Assembly: GCF_900129325.1 (NCBI RefSeq)
Contig: NZ_FQUP01000002.1
Location: forward strand, 264,668 to 328,667
Reading direction: 5' to 3'
DNA: 64,000 nt
Source of the DNA: Kaistia soli DSM 19436
GTDB lineage: Bacteria; Pseudomonadota; Alphaproteobacteria; Rhizobiales; Kaistiaceae
Positions 8,253-16,514 of this stretch are shown here, piece after piece (the stretch's first letter is position 1; every line of letters begins with the position of its first letter). Both the position numbers and the translations under genes were made by a program. The notes under the pieces are model-generated. The model saw only the letters and a program-made list of their open reading frames with translations. It did not search any database and was not told the DNA's origin.

Positions 8253-9530
8253 ATGCGTGGATTGATGACGAAGGCGCTGGCGACGGCCGCGCTTCTGGCG
8301 CTGACCGTTGGCGCTCAGGCCAAGGAAACGGTTGTCTGGTGGGACTTCCTGTCCGGCGGCGACGGCGTTCGCATGAAGTCGCTGCTCGACCAGTTCAACA
8401 AGGAAAACCCGGATATCGATATCCAGGCGACGACCCTCGAATGGGGCGTGCCGTTCTACACCAAGGTCCAGACCTCGGCCGCCATCGGCCAGGGTCCTGA
8501 TGTCATGACCTATCACCTGTCGCGCCTGCCGCTCGGCGCCTCGACCGGGACGCTCCGCGAGATCACCCCTGACGAGCTGAAGGCTGCCGGCCTCTCGGCC
8601 GACAACTATGGCCCCGCCAACTGGAAGGCGGCGCAGGTCGATGGCAAGCAATACGCCATCCCCTTCGATATCCATTCCGTCATTCTCTATTACAACAAGG
8701 ACCTGCTGAAGAAGGCCGGTCTGCTCGGTGACGACGGGCTGCCGAAGGGTCTCGACGGCGCGGCCAATTTCGAGGCGGCGCTCGCCAAACTGACCACCGG
8801 CCCCGATCAGGTCGGCATGTCGATCCCGACGGCTGACAACGGCACCACCTGGCGCGTGTTCTACACGCTCCTTGGCCAGCAGGGCGGCGAGTTCATCACC
8901 GGTGACAAGGTGCTCGACGGCGACAACGCCGACAAGGCCACCAAGGCCCTCGCCGAAATGGCGAAGTGGACCAAGGAAGGCTGGGTCCCGAAGCAGACCG
9001 AATATCCGGCCTCGATCGCGATGTTCACCTCGGGCAAGGCCGCGATGCACATCAACGGCGTCTGGGAAGTCCCGACGATGGCTGACCTTGCCAAGAGCGG
9101 CAAGCTCGGCTTCGAATGGGGTGCCGTCCAGATCCCGGTGATCTTCGACCAGCCCGCGACCTGGGCCGACTCGCACTCCTTCGCGATCCCCGATCGCAAG
9201 GGCAACGAGCTCAGCCCCGAGAAGCTGAAGGCCGTGCTGACCGTCATCAAGTGGATGAACGAGCACAGCCTGTTCTGGGCGACCGCCGGCCATATCCCGG
9301 CCTATCTGCCGGTCACCAACAGCGAAGACTTCAAGAAGATGGAGCCGAACGCGACCTACTCGTCGCTGGCGAAGACCGCCGTGTTCGATCCGTCCTCGAA
9401 GATCGCCGGCGTCGCCTCGCCGATCTATGACGCGGCTTCGAACTACTTCATGCCCGCCTTCAATGGCGACGGCGAGCCCGCCGATGCGGTCAGCGCCGCC
9501 AAGGACGAGCTCCAGGGCCTGCTGCAGTAA
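8253..9530 (+). CDS. Sugar ABC transporter substrate-binding protein (family 1)
   Basis: A 425-residue periplasmic protein. The start ATG at 8253 is placed eight bases after GGAGGAG (8238-8244); a GTG at 8247 is too close to it. A signal peptide MRGLMTKALATAALLALTVGAQA precedes KETVVWWDFLSGGDG, the first strand of family-1 binding proteins. Later motifs such as GPDVMTYHL and GKQYAIPFDIHSVILYYNK fit the family. It is followed by two permeases and a GH51 enzyme, so the ligand is probably arabinose-containing oligosaccharide; that is inference. Confidence 0.93.
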   Translation: MRGLMTKALATAALLALTVGAQAKETVVWWDFLSGGDGVRMKSLLDQFNKENPDIDIQATTLEWGVPFYTKVQTSAAIGQGPDVMTYHLSRLPLGASTGTLREITPDELKAAGLSADNYGPANWKAAQVDGKQYAIPFDIHSVILYYNKDLLKKAGLLGDDGLPKGLDGAANFEAALAKLTTGPDQVGMSIPTADNGTTWRVFYTLLGQQGGEFITGDKVLDGDNADKATKALAEMAKWTKEGWVPKQTEYPASIAMFTSGKAAMHINGVWEVPTMADLAKSGKLGFEWGAVQIPVIFDQPATWADSHSFAIPDRKGNELSPEKLKAVLTVIKWMNEHSLFWATAGHIPAYLPVTNSEDFKKMEPNATYSSLAKTAVFDPSSKIAGVASPIYDAASNYFMPAFNGDGEPADAVSAAKDELQGLLQ

Positions 9531-9545
9531 AGCAGCGTTTCGACC

Positions 9546-9588
9546 ATCCGGCCGCTCCCTGCCCGCACGGGCCGGCGAGCGGCCGGAT
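9546..9588 (+). promoter_or_regulatory. Intercistronic stem-loop after the binding-protein gene
   Basis: A perfect 11-base-pair stem, ATCCGGCCGCT (9546-9556) with AGCGGCCGGAT (9578-9588), encloses a smaller hairpin GCCCG-CA-CGGGC (9561-9572). It lies in the 84-base gap between the binding-protein and permease genes. Such structures often protect the upstream message and give excess binding protein over membrane subunits. Only a short TTT follows, so it should act as a stabiliser or partial terminator. Confidence 0.6.
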
Positions 9589-9614
9589 TTCGCTTGCTGG
9601 CGAGGATCGAAAGC

Positions 9615-10493
9615 ATGAAATTCGGACGTCGCGAGATCATAGCGGCCTATGTTCTGGTCGCCCCCTTCGTCATTTCCTACCTGGTGTTGTTCATCTATCC
9701 GACCATCAAGATGGTCGAGCTGAGCTTCACGAATGCCCCGCTGATCGGCGCCGGGGACTGGGTCGGACTCGCCAACTACGTCAAGCTGTCCAAGGACAAC
9801 CTGTTCATCCAGGCCGCGCTCCATACCGGCTATTTTGTCCTTCTGACGGTCATTCCGACGACCCTGATCGGCCTCGCCATCGCGATGATGGTTTCGCGGC
9901 TGAATGGCTGGCTTCAGAGCCTCGTCCTGGCCGCCTTCTTCCTGCCCTACATCCTTCCCGTCACCGTGGTCTACCTGATCTGGACGTGGATGCTCGACCT
10001 GCAATTCGGCATCGCCCAATATGCAATCGAACTGTTCCATGGTTCGCGCGTCGCCGTCTTCCGCGACCGCTACTGGGCCATGCCGACGGTGGCCTTCGTG
10101 ACCATCTGGTGGACGAACGGCTTCAACGTGCTCCTGTTCATCGCTGGTCTCAGGAACATCTCGCAGGACATCTATGACGCTGCCGCGCTCGATGGCGCCA
10201 GCCGCTGGCAGATGTTCCGCAACATAACCTGGCCGCTGGTCTGGCCTGTTACCGCGCTGGTCCTGACGATCCAGCTGATCCTGCAACTGAAGATCTTCGA
10301 TCAGATCTACCTCTTCACGCAGGGCGGACCTTTCAATTCGACCTATGTGATGGTGCAGTTCATCTACAAGAACGCCTTCCAGCTCAATCGCGGCGGCTAT
10401 GCGGCGACGGTTGCCGTCGCGCTCTTTGCCGTCATCGTCGTGGTCTCGGTGCTGCAGTACCAGGTGTTGCGCGTTCGCGGAGGCAAGTCATGA
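9615..10493 (+). CDS. Sugar ABC transporter permease, MalF type
   Basis: A 292-residue inner-membrane protein starting MKFGRREIIAAY; the ATG at 9615 is preferred over an upstream in-frame codon at 9594 because GAGG precedes it by nine bases. Six hydrophobic helices and the EAA loop YDAAALDGASRWQMF near residue 190 identify a CUT1 permease. It overlaps the next permease by four bases (ATGA at 10490-10493). It should form the channel heterodimer of the importer. Confidence 0.92.
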   Translation: MKFGRREIIAAYVLVAPFVISYLVLFIYPTIKMVELSFTNAPLIGAGDWVGLANYVKLSKDNLFIQAALHTGYFVLLTVIPTTLIGLAIAMMVSRLNGWLQSLVLAAFFLPYILPVTVVYLIWTWMLDLQFGIAQYAIELFHGSRVAVFRDRYWAMPTVAFVTIWWTNGFNVLLFIAGLRNISQDIYDAAALDGASRWQMFRNITWPLVWPVTALVLTIQLILQLKIFDQIYLFTQGGPFNSTYVMVQFIYKNAFQLNRGGYAATVAVALFAVIVVVSVLQYQVLRVRGGKS

Positions 10494-11317
10494 AGCGGCT
10501 GAATATCTCGGCGGCGATCCTGACCATCGTCACGGTCGCCTGCGCGCTGCTTTGGGCCTTCCCGCTCTACTGGGCCGTCATCACCACCCTCAAGAACGAG
10601 TACGAGGTCGTAGAGCCCGGCGTTGGTCTCTGGCCGAAGGTGTGGACACTTGGCGGTTACCTCTATGTCATCACCAACACGCAGATCGGCCGCTGGTATC
10701 TCAACTCCTTCGTCACCTCAGGGGCGGTGACGATCCTCGTGCTGATGATCAGCTCGGCGTGCGGCTATGCTCTGTCGCAGCTGCGTTTTCCGGGACGGAC
10801 GGTCCTCTGGCTGATCATCCTGGCCAGCTTCATGGTGCCGATCCAGACGCTGATCGTCACGCACTTCATCCTGATGAACGATTTCGGATTTATCAATCGC
10901 TGGGCCGGCGTCGTCCTGCCCCAGCTGATCGTTCCCGTGGCAATCATCATCTACAAGCAGTTCTTCGATCAGATTCCGCGCGAGTATCGCGAGGCGGCCC
11001 TGATCGATGGTGCCAGCGAATACCAGCTCTTCTTCCGGGTGTTCCTGCCGATGAACTGGGGCATCACGACGGCGCTGGCCATCATCACCTTCATCGGCGC
11101 CTGGAACAACTTCCTGTGGCCGTTCCTGGTCGTCACCGAACAGAACATGATGAATGTCACCGTCGGCATCACGCAGGTGAAGGATGCCTTCGGCGTCCAG
11201 TATGCACGCAATCTTTCCGGCGCGGTGCTCGCCGCCCTGCCGGTCGCCCTCGCCTATCTCCTGTTCCAACGCCGCGTGACCGAAGCGATCATGCTGTCAG
11301 CCGGCATCAAGGGTTAG
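10490..11317 (+). CDS. Sugar ABC transporter permease, MalG type
   Basis: A 275-residue membrane protein, translationally coupled to the preceding permease by an ATGA overlap. The EAA loop is YREAALIDGASEYQLFFRVF near residue 165, and the C-terminus GIKG is typical of MalG-type subunits. No ATP-binding subunit gene follows; the next gene is the GH51 arabinofuranosidase. The importer must therefore borrow an ATPase encoded elsewhere, as happens with MsiK/UgpC-like shared ATPases. Confidence 0.92.
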   Translation: MKRLNISAAILTIVTVACALLWAFPLYWAVITTLKNEYEVVEPGVGLWPKVWTLGGYLYVITNTQIGRWYLNSFVTSGAVTILVLMISSACGYALSQLRFPGRTVLWLIILASFMVPIQTLIVTHFILMNDFGFINRWAGVVLPQLIVPVAIIIYKQFFDQIPREYREAALIDGASEYQLFFRVFLPMNWGITTALAIITFIGAWNNFLWPFLVVTEQNMMNVTVGITQVKDAFGVQYARNLSGAVLAALPVALAYLLFQRRVTEAIMLSAGIKG

Positions 11318-11329
11318 GTCCGCCAAACG

Positions 11330-11349
11330 CCGGCGCCCGAGGGCGCCGG
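11330..11349 (+). promoter_or_regulatory. Intercistronic GC hairpin before the GH51 gene
   Basis: CCGGCGCCC (11330-11338) pairs with GGGCGCCGG (11341-11349), nine base pairs if the tight loop is allowed or eight with a four-base loop. It lies between the last permease and the arabinofuranosidase. No T-run directly follows (TCTCCCCCC), so partial termination or mRNA processing is more likely than full stop of transcription. Confidence 0.5.
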
Positions 11350-11381
11350 TCTCCCCCCATTTGGCCCAGAAGGTCATCTCC

Positions 11382-12905
11382 ATGCTGAAAGCCCGCCTCG
11401 TCGTCGACCGTGACTTCGTCCTCTCCGATCTCGACCGCCGCGTCTTCGGCGCCTTCGTCGAACATATGGGCCGCTGCGTCTATGGCGGCATCTACGAGCC
11501 CGGCCATGCCACGGCGGATGAGCAGGGCTTTCGCGGCGACGTGCTGGAACTGACACGCGAGCTGGGCGCGACGATCATCCGCTATCCTGGCGGCAATTTC
11601 CTCTCCGGCTACAATTGGGAGGACGGCGTCGGCCCGAGCGACAAGCGTCCCGTCCGCCGCGATCTCGCCTGGTTCTCGACCGAAACGAACCAGTTCGGCA
11701 CCAACGAGTTCATGGACTGGTCGAAGAAGGCCGGCATTGAGCCGATGTTTGGCGTCAATCTCGGCACCAAGGGCCCCGACGAGGCCCGGCAGTTCCTCGA
11801 ATACTGCAATCATGTCGGTGGCTCGACGCTGTCGAATCTCCGCCGCGAGCATGGCTACGAGAAGCCGCACGACATCAAGTTCTGGTGCCTCGGCAACGAG
11901 ATGGATGGTCCCTGGCAGATCTGCCACAAGACCGCCGAGGAATATGGCCGTGTCGCGCTTGAGACGGCGAAGGTGATGCGCTGGGTCGACCCGACCATCC
12001 AGCTCGCCGCCTGCGGCTCATCCCACCGCAACATGCCAACCTACGGCTCGTGGGAATATGGGGTGCTCGACCACTGCTATGACGAGGTCGATTTCATCTC
12101 GCTGCACACCTATTTCAACAACAATGCCGATTCGACGGCCGAATATTTCGGCGTCATCGAGCTGCTCGACAGCTTCATCAAGGAAGTCGCGGCGATCTGC
12201 GATGCGGTTGGCGCCAAGCGTCGTTCGCACAAGAAGATCATGCTGTCGCTGGACGAATGGAACGTCTGGTACAAGACCCACAAGATCGAGCATATGCGCA
12301 AGCCCGGCTGGCCCGAGGCACCGCCGCTGATCGAAGAGGTCTACAATGCCGAGGACGCCCTCATCGTCGGCGGCGCCCTGATCGCGATGCTGAACAATGC
12401 CGATCGCGTCAAGACGGCGTGCCTTGCCCAGCTCGTCAATGTCATCGGCCCGATCATGACCGAGACCGGTGGCGACGCCTGGCGGCAGACGATCTTCCAC
12501 CCGTTCGCGCTCGCCTCGAAATTCGGCCATGGCCGCGTGCTGCGCACCGTCGCGGAGTCGCCGAGCTACACCGCCAAGGCGTTCCCGGAAATCCCGTATC
12601 TCTATGCGACCGTCGTCGACAATCCGCTTGACGGATCGACGACGATCTTCGCCCTCAACCGCAGCCTGTCCGACTCCATGGAACTCGATGTCGAGCTGCG
12701 CGGCCTCGGCAAGGAGCGGACGCTGGTTGGCGCCACCGAGATCCATCACGCCAATCTGAAGGCCGTGAACACCAAGGACGCGCCGAACACCGTGTCGCCC
12801 AAGGTGAATGCCGACGTCGCGGTTGACGGCGAGAAGCTGCGCATCAAGCTGAAGCCGGCCTCGTTCAACGTCATCACGACGCGCGCGGCGCAGCCGGCGA
12901 ACTGA
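11382..12905 (+). CDS. GH51 alpha-L-arabinofuranosidase
   Basis: A 507-residue cytoplasmic glycoside hydrolase with no signal peptide. The acid/base glutamate is E173 in GNEMDGPWQ and the nucleophile is E292 in LDEWNVWY; these numbers and the total length fit characterised GH51 enzymes. The conserved RYPGGNFLSGYNWEDGVGP stretch lies at 67-85. A C-terminal beta domain completes the fold. It releases terminal L-arabinofuranose from arabino-oligosaccharides brought in by the preceding importer. The start ATG at 11382 is preferred to a TTG at 11361. Confidence 0.95.
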   Translation: MLKARLVVDRDFVLSDLDRRVFGAFVEHMGRCVYGGIYEPGHATADEQGFRGDVLELTRELGATIIRYPGGNFLSGYNWEDGVGPSDKRPVRRDLAWFSTETNQFGTNEFMDWSKKAGIEPMFGVNLGTKGPDEARQFLEYCNHVGGSTLSNLRREHGYEKPHDIKFWCLGNEMDGPWQICHKTAEEYGRVALETAKVMRWVDPTIQLAACGSSHRNMPTYGSWEYGVLDHCYDEVDFISLHTYFNNNADSTAEYFGVIELLDSFIKEVAAICDAVGAKRRSHKKIMLSLDEWNVWYKTHKIEHMRKPGWPEAPPLIEEVYNAEDALIVGGALIAMLNNADRVKTACLAQLVNVIGPIMTETGGDAWRQTIFHPFALASKFGHGRVLRTVAESPSYTAKAFPEIPYLYATVVDNPLDGSTTIFALNRSLSDSMELDVELRGLGKERTLVGATEIHHANLKAVNTKDAPNTVSPKVNADVAVDGEKLRIKLKPASFNVITTRAAQPAN

Positions 12906-12928
12906 GACAGCCGATACGTTCTCGATGC

Positions 12929-12959
12929 CGGGGCCGGCTATCGCCGGTCCCGTTTTCGT
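12929..12959 (+). terminator. Rho-independent terminator of the arabinofuranosidase operon
   Basis: GGGGCCGGC (12930-12938) pairs with GCCGGTCCC (12943-12951) around a TATC loop, with one G-T pair and a possible outer C-G pair, and is followed by GTTTTCGTTT. It lies 24 bases after the stop of the GH51 gene and before the convergent HxlR-type gene. Confidence 0.75.
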
Positions 12960-12973
12960 TTCTGCTGGACGGG

Positions 12974-13414
12974 TCAGTCGCGCGCTTCAAACGCGCAGCG
13001 TGCCGCCTCGATCGCGGCGCGATTCTGCTCGGCCCAGATCCAAACGCCGCAGAAGGCTTCGCCGAGGCTGAGGCCAAGGCTCGTCAGCTCGTACTCGACA
13101 TGCGGTGGGATGACTGGCAGCACGGTCCGCGTCACCAATCCATCCGCCTCCATCTGCCTGAGCGTCTTGGTGAGCATCTTCTGGCTGATGCCCCCGATCA
13201 GCTCGCCGATGCGCGTGAAGCGCTGGCGTCCATGTTCGGCCAGCACTTCGAGCGCCAGCATCGTCCATTTGTCGGCCACGCGCCCGATGACCTGCCGCAC
13301 CAATGCCTCGAGGGCGGGATCGAGCTGATCCGCGGCCGGCAGCGGACGGGGGTTAGGCCGCGGTAGATCCGTCGGCTGATGCGTTCCTCGAGACGGCGTG
13401 GCGACGCTGGACAT
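12974..13414 (-). CDS. HxlR-family transcriptional regulator
   Basis: A 146-residue regulator. The core VIGRVADKWTMLALEVLAEHGRQRFTRIGELIGGISQKMLTKTLRQMEADGLVTR is the HxlR winged helix (the W-T/xxL and ISxKML motifs). The start at 13414 has AAGGAGAG eight bases upstream; the frame extends to 13480 without a better site. It has an unusually long proline-rich N-terminal tail of about 45 residues before the domain. It is divergent from a short-chain dehydrogenase, which it probably controls, as is common for HxlR pairs responding to electrophiles or quinones. Confidence 0.88.
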   Translation of the reverse strand: MSSVATPSRGTHQPTDLPRPNPRPLPAADQLDPALEALVRQVIGRVADKWTMLALEVLAEHGRQRFTRIGELIGGISQKMLTKTLRQMEADGLVTRTVLPVIPPHVEYELTSLGLSLGEAFCGVWIWAEQNRAAIEAARCAFEARD

Positions 13415-13432
13415 GTCTACACTCTCCTTCTG

Positions 13433-13463
13433 GTAAGTATGGCTCTTTGGGGTGCCTACTTTC
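13433..13463. promoter_or_regulatory. Imperfect inverted repeat, possible HxlR operator
   Basis: GTAAGTA (13433-13439) and TACTTTC (13457-13463) form an inverted repeat with one mismatch, 17 bases apart, in the divergent gap between the HxlR-type gene and the SDR gene. HxlR/YodB-type regulators bind TACT/AGTA-like half-sites, so this is a reasonable operator candidate. No protein-binding data. Confidence 0.3.
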
Positions 13464-13511
13464 CATTCGTTCGTGTGCATCCTAGGTCATATCCGAACGA
13501 GGTGAAACATC

Positions 13512-14270
13512 ATGCAGACCAGCGGCAACACGATTCTCATCACAGGCGGCGGCTCGGGCATCGGCCAGGCCTTGGCCGTCGCATTCCAGGGGCTTGGCAA
13601 CCAGGTCATCATCGCCGGACGGCGGCAATCGGCGCTCGACGAGACGGTCGCCGCCGATCCCGGCATGGCCTCGGTGGTCTTCGATATCTCGGATCCCCTG
13701 TCGATCCGCGAGCTTGCCGGGGAGCTCGCATCCCGGCATCCCGGCCTGAATGTCGTCATCCACAATGCCGGCATCATGCGGCCGGAAGATCTTCTGGCGC
13801 AGCAGGAGGACTTGGCCGACGCCGAAGCGACGGTCGCCACCAATCTGCTCGGACCGATCCGCCTGACGGCAGCGTTGCTGCCGCAATTGCTCAGGCAGCC
13901 GAGGGCCGCGATCCTCACGGTCTCTTCGGGGCTCGCCTTCCTGCCGCTCGCGGCTACGCCAACCTACTGCGCGACTAAGGCCGCGATCCACTCCTACAGC
14001 CAGGCGCTGCGCCATCAGCTGCGCGAGACGTCGGTGCAGGTGCACGAACTCGTGCCGCCTTATGTGCAGACCGAACTGATGGGGCCCCGACAGGCGAGCG
14101 ACCCCAACGCGCTGCCCCTGAAGGACTTCATCGCCGAGACGATGCGCCTCCTGCAGGTCCAGCCGGACGCGACTGAAATCCTCGTCGAACGCGTCAAGCC
14201 GCTGCGCTATGCCGAACGCGACGGCCACTTCGATACCGTCTTCGGGAAGTTGAACGACGGCACGCACTGA
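13512..14270 (+). CDS. Short-chain dehydrogenase/reductase (DltE-like)
   Basis: A 252-residue classical SDR. The cofactor loop TGGGSGIG is at residues 11-18, HNAGIM at about 88-93 matches the NNAG motif, and the catalytic pair is in YCATK (Tyr about 155, Lys about 159) with an upstream Ser in VSSG. The sequence resembles the COG3967 group that includes DltE. It sits opposite an HxlR-family regulator, a pairing that suggests inducible detoxification. The substrate is unknown. Confidence 0.88.
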   Translation: MQTSGNTILITGGGSGIGQALAVAFQGLGNQVIIAGRRQSALDETVAADPGMASVVFDISDPLSIRELAGELASRHPGLNVVIHNAGIMRPEDLLAQQEDLADAEATVATNLLGPIRLTAALLPQLLRQPRAAILTVSSGLAFLPLAATPTYCATKAAIHSYSQALRHQLRETSVQVHELVPPYVQTELMGPRQASDPNALPLKDFIAETMRLLQVQPDATEILVERVKPLRYAERDGHFDTVFGKLNDGTH

Positions 14271-14333
14271 TCGGCGGTCCTGCCCGGTTCGCCGCATTGC
14301 AGGCGACCGGGCGAGGCCGTATGACTTTGCGCC

Positions 14334-15077
14334 ATGGCCCTTCTCGACCTCGCCAATCCTACCCGCTTCATGACGCTGGCCGACCGGGTCCTGCCCTGGC
14401 TGTGGAGCGCTGCGATCCTCGTGCTCGGGGTAGGGCTCTATCTCGGCCTCTTCGTCGCCCCGCCTGACTACCAGCAGGGCGAGACTGTGCGGATCATGTT
14501 CATCCATGTACCCGCCGCCTGGCTCTCGATGTTCGGTTATGGCCTGATGGCGGTCTCCGCGCTCGGAACGCTTGTCTGGCGCCATCCGCTCGCCGACGTT
14601 GCCGCCCGGGCGATCGCCCCGATCGGCGCCGCGTTCACGCTGATCGCCCTGATCACCGGATCGCTCTGGGGCAAGCCGATGTGGGGCACGTGGTGGGAAT
14701 GGGATGCGCGCCTCACTTCGGTGCTGGTCCTGTTCCTCATGTATCTCGGCCTCATCGCGCTCTGGAATGCGATCGAGGATCCAAACCGCGCCGGCCGCGT
14801 CGCCGCAGTGCTGATCCTGGTCGGTTCGGTCAACCTGCCGATCATCAAGTTCTCGGTCGAGTGGTGGAACACGCTGCATCAGGGCGCCAGCGTCTTTCGT
14901 ATGGGCGGCTCGACCATCGATGCGAGCCTGCTCTATCCGCTCCTGATCTCAGCGCTGGGCGCAACACTCCTCTTCCTCGCGCTGGTGATGATGGCGATGA
15001 AGAACGAGATTCTGCGCCGGCGTATCCGCGCGCTCCGCCTCGTCGCCGCCAGCGTTCCGGCCGGAGTTTCGGCGTGA
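14334..15077 (+). CDS. ccmC: Heme exporter protein C (cytochrome c maturation)
   Basis: A 247-residue integral membrane protein with six predicted helices. The tryptophan-rich heme-handling motif is WGTWWEWDARLTS (residues about 121-133), and conserved histidines flank it (HVPAAWLS near 59; WWNTLHQGAS near 182). CcmC loads heme on the chaperone CcmE in the periplasmic face of the membrane. ccmA and ccmB, which usually precede it, are not in the upstream sequence here; instead the HxlR/SDR pair precedes. The stop overlaps the ccmD start (GTGA). Confidence 0.95.
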   Translation: MALLDLANPTRFMTLADRVLPWLWSAAILVLGVGLYLGLFVAPPDYQQGETVRIMFIHVPAAWLSMFGYGLMAVSALGTLVWRHPLADVAARAIAPIGAAFTLIALITGSLWGKPMWGTWWEWDARLTSVLVLFLMYLGLIALWNAIEDPNRAGRVAAVLILVGSVNLPIIKFSVEWWNTLHQGASVFRMGGSTIDASLLYPLLISALGATLLFLALVMMAMKNEILRRRIRALRLVAASVPAGVSA

Positions 15078-15256
15078 GCGGTTTCGGCGAACATGCCGGC
15101 TATATCATCGGCGCGTACGGTCTCGCAGCCTTGATCGTGTTCGGCGTCGTCGCCTGGGTGCTCGTCGATGGCCGGGCCCAGCGCCGCCGCCTCAAGGAAC
15201 TCGAGGCGAGGGGCATCCGCCGCCGCTCGGCCGCAAGGCGGGGCGAGACACCATGA
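15074..15256 (+). CDS. ccmD: Heme exporter protein D
   Basis: A 60-residue protein starting at a GTG that overlaps the ccmC stop. It has HAGYIIGAYGLAALIVFGVVAWV, a single membrane helix preceded by the conserved H-A-x-Y/I pattern, then an arginine- and lysine-rich tail (RAQRRRLKELEARG). This is the normal size and design of CcmD, which helps release holo-CcmE from the CcmABC complex. It overlaps ccmG by four bases. Confidence 0.9.
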   Translation: MSGFGEHAGYIIGAYGLAALIVFGVVAWVLVDGRAQRRRLKELEARGIRRRSAARRGETP

Positions 15257-15849
15257 GCGAGGCGCCGCTCGATCAGCCGAAGCAGCGCCCCCGCTCGCTC
15301 GGCCGGACCATTGCCGTACTGGCGCCGCTGGCTCTCTTTGCCGGGCTCGCTGTGCTGTTCCTCGTCAGCCTCGAACGCGGCGGCGATCCAAGCCTCGTGC
15401 CTTCCGTGCTGATCGGCAAGCCGGCGCCCGCCACAGATCTGAAGCCGGTCGAGGGTCTTGCACTGCCGGGCCTCTCGACGGCTGATCTTTCCAGCGGCAA
15501 GCCGATGCTGGTCAATGTCTGGGCGTCCTGGTGCGCGCCCTGCCGGCAGGAGCACCCGGTGCTGGAACGGCTGGCGCAGGATCCGCGGCTGACGCTGGTC
15601 GGCATCAACTACAAGGACCAGCCGGACAATGCCCGCGCCTTTCTCGGCCAGCTCGGCAATCCTTTCGCCCGAATTGGCGCCGATCCCACCGGCCGCACCG
15701 CGATCGACTGGGGCGTCTATGGCGTGCCCGAAAGCTTCCTCGTCGACGGCAAGGGCGTGATCCGCTTCAAGTTCATCGGACCGCTCACCGACGAGGCCGT
15801 GGCATCGACCCTGATGCCCGAACTCGACAAGATCGCCAACGGCGGCTGA
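15253..15849 (+). CDS. ccmG: Thiol:disulfide interchange protein of cytochrome c maturation
   Basis: A 198-residue membrane-anchored thioredoxin-like protein (DsbE family). One N-terminal helix (TIAVLAPLALFAGLAVLFLVSL) anchors it with the domain in the periplasm. The active site WASWCAPCRQEHP holds the CxxC pair near residues 94-97, and the cis-proline region is VYGVPESFLVD. It reduces apocytochrome c cysteines before heme attachment. Part of the ccmCDG operon with ATGA coupling. Confidence 0.94.
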   Translation: MSEAPLDQPKQRPRSLGRTIAVLAPLALFAGLAVLFLVSLERGGDPSLVPSVLIGKPAPATDLKPVEGLALPGLSTADLSSGKPMLVNVWASWCAPCRQEHPVLERLAQDPRLTLVGINYKDQPDNARAFLGQLGNPFARIGADPTGRTAIDWGVYGVPESFLVDGKGVIRFKFIGPLTDEAVASTLMPELDKIANGG

Positions 15850-15853
15850 ACTG

Positions 15854-16480
15854 CTATTCGCGCTTCTCGTCCGGCACGGTGGTGCGCGTGATCAGCGGCA
15901 GCTGCGACAGCGTGAACAGGAAGGTGAGCGGCATGATGCCGAACACCTTGAACTTGACCCAGAGGTCTGTCGCCGCGACCGGATCCGCCATATAGGCCTG
16001 TGCGCCGCGCCAGATCACCTCGTTGAGGACGGCGAGCGCGAGGAAGAACAGGCCCCAGCGGAAGGTCAGCGTCCGCCAGCCTGCGTCGGTCAGGTGAAAC
16101 ACCGAATCGAACACATAACCGAGCAGGGACCGCCCGAAGGCGAGGCCGCCCAGCAGGATGACGCCAAAGAGCGCGTTGACGATCGTCGGCTTCATCTTGA
16201 TGAAGGTGTCGTCATGGAGCCAGAGCGTGAGCGAGCCGAACACCACCACGATGATGCCGGTCACGACAGGCATGATCGGCAGCCGCCGCGTCAGCGCATA
16301 GGAGACGCAGAGCGCGATGAGGGTGGCGACCATGAAGGCGGCGGTCGCCGTGTAGATGCCGCCGCGCGTATTGGCAAAGAAGAAGACACCGAGCGGACCG
16401 AGCTCCAGAACGAGCTTCAGGATCGGGTTGATATCCTTGTGCTTCGGATCGTTGGGCGCGCGTTCGAAAAGGCTCGGCAT
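15854..16480 (-). CDS. Septation protein A / inner membrane protein YciB family
   Basis: A 208-residue polytopic membrane protein. The frame extends to 16639 but family homology begins at [10 protein letters not shown] (ATG at 16480). Conserved features include [13 protein letters not shown] near the start, a [12 protein letters not shown] stretch and [18 protein letters not shown] followed by [16 protein letters not shown], all typical of IspZ/YciB. The family affects envelope integrity and septation, mechanism unclear. It is convergent with ccmG, four bases apart, and follows ftsY in the same direction. Confidence 0.9.
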   Translation of the reverse strand: MPSLFERAPNDPKHKDINPILKLVLELGPLGVFFFANTRGGIYTATAAFMVATLIALCVSYALTRRLPIMPVVTGIIVVVFGSLTLWLHDDTFIKMKPTIVNALFGVILLGGLAFGRSLLGYVFDSVFHLTDAGWRTLTFRWGLFFLALAVLNEVIWRGAQAYMADPVAATDLWVKFKVFGIMPLTFLFTLSQLPLITRTTVPDEKRE

Positions 16481-16514
16481 GGGAAGATCCCGGCTGCGTG
16501 GTGATGGGGAACGA

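Noticed and set aside
8160-10286. A 708-codon open frame on the minus strand across the binding-protein and permease genes
   Set aside because: It is antisense to two clear ABC genes and is rich in Asp, Arg, Gln and His, the composition of GC-rich shadow frames; it has no domain.
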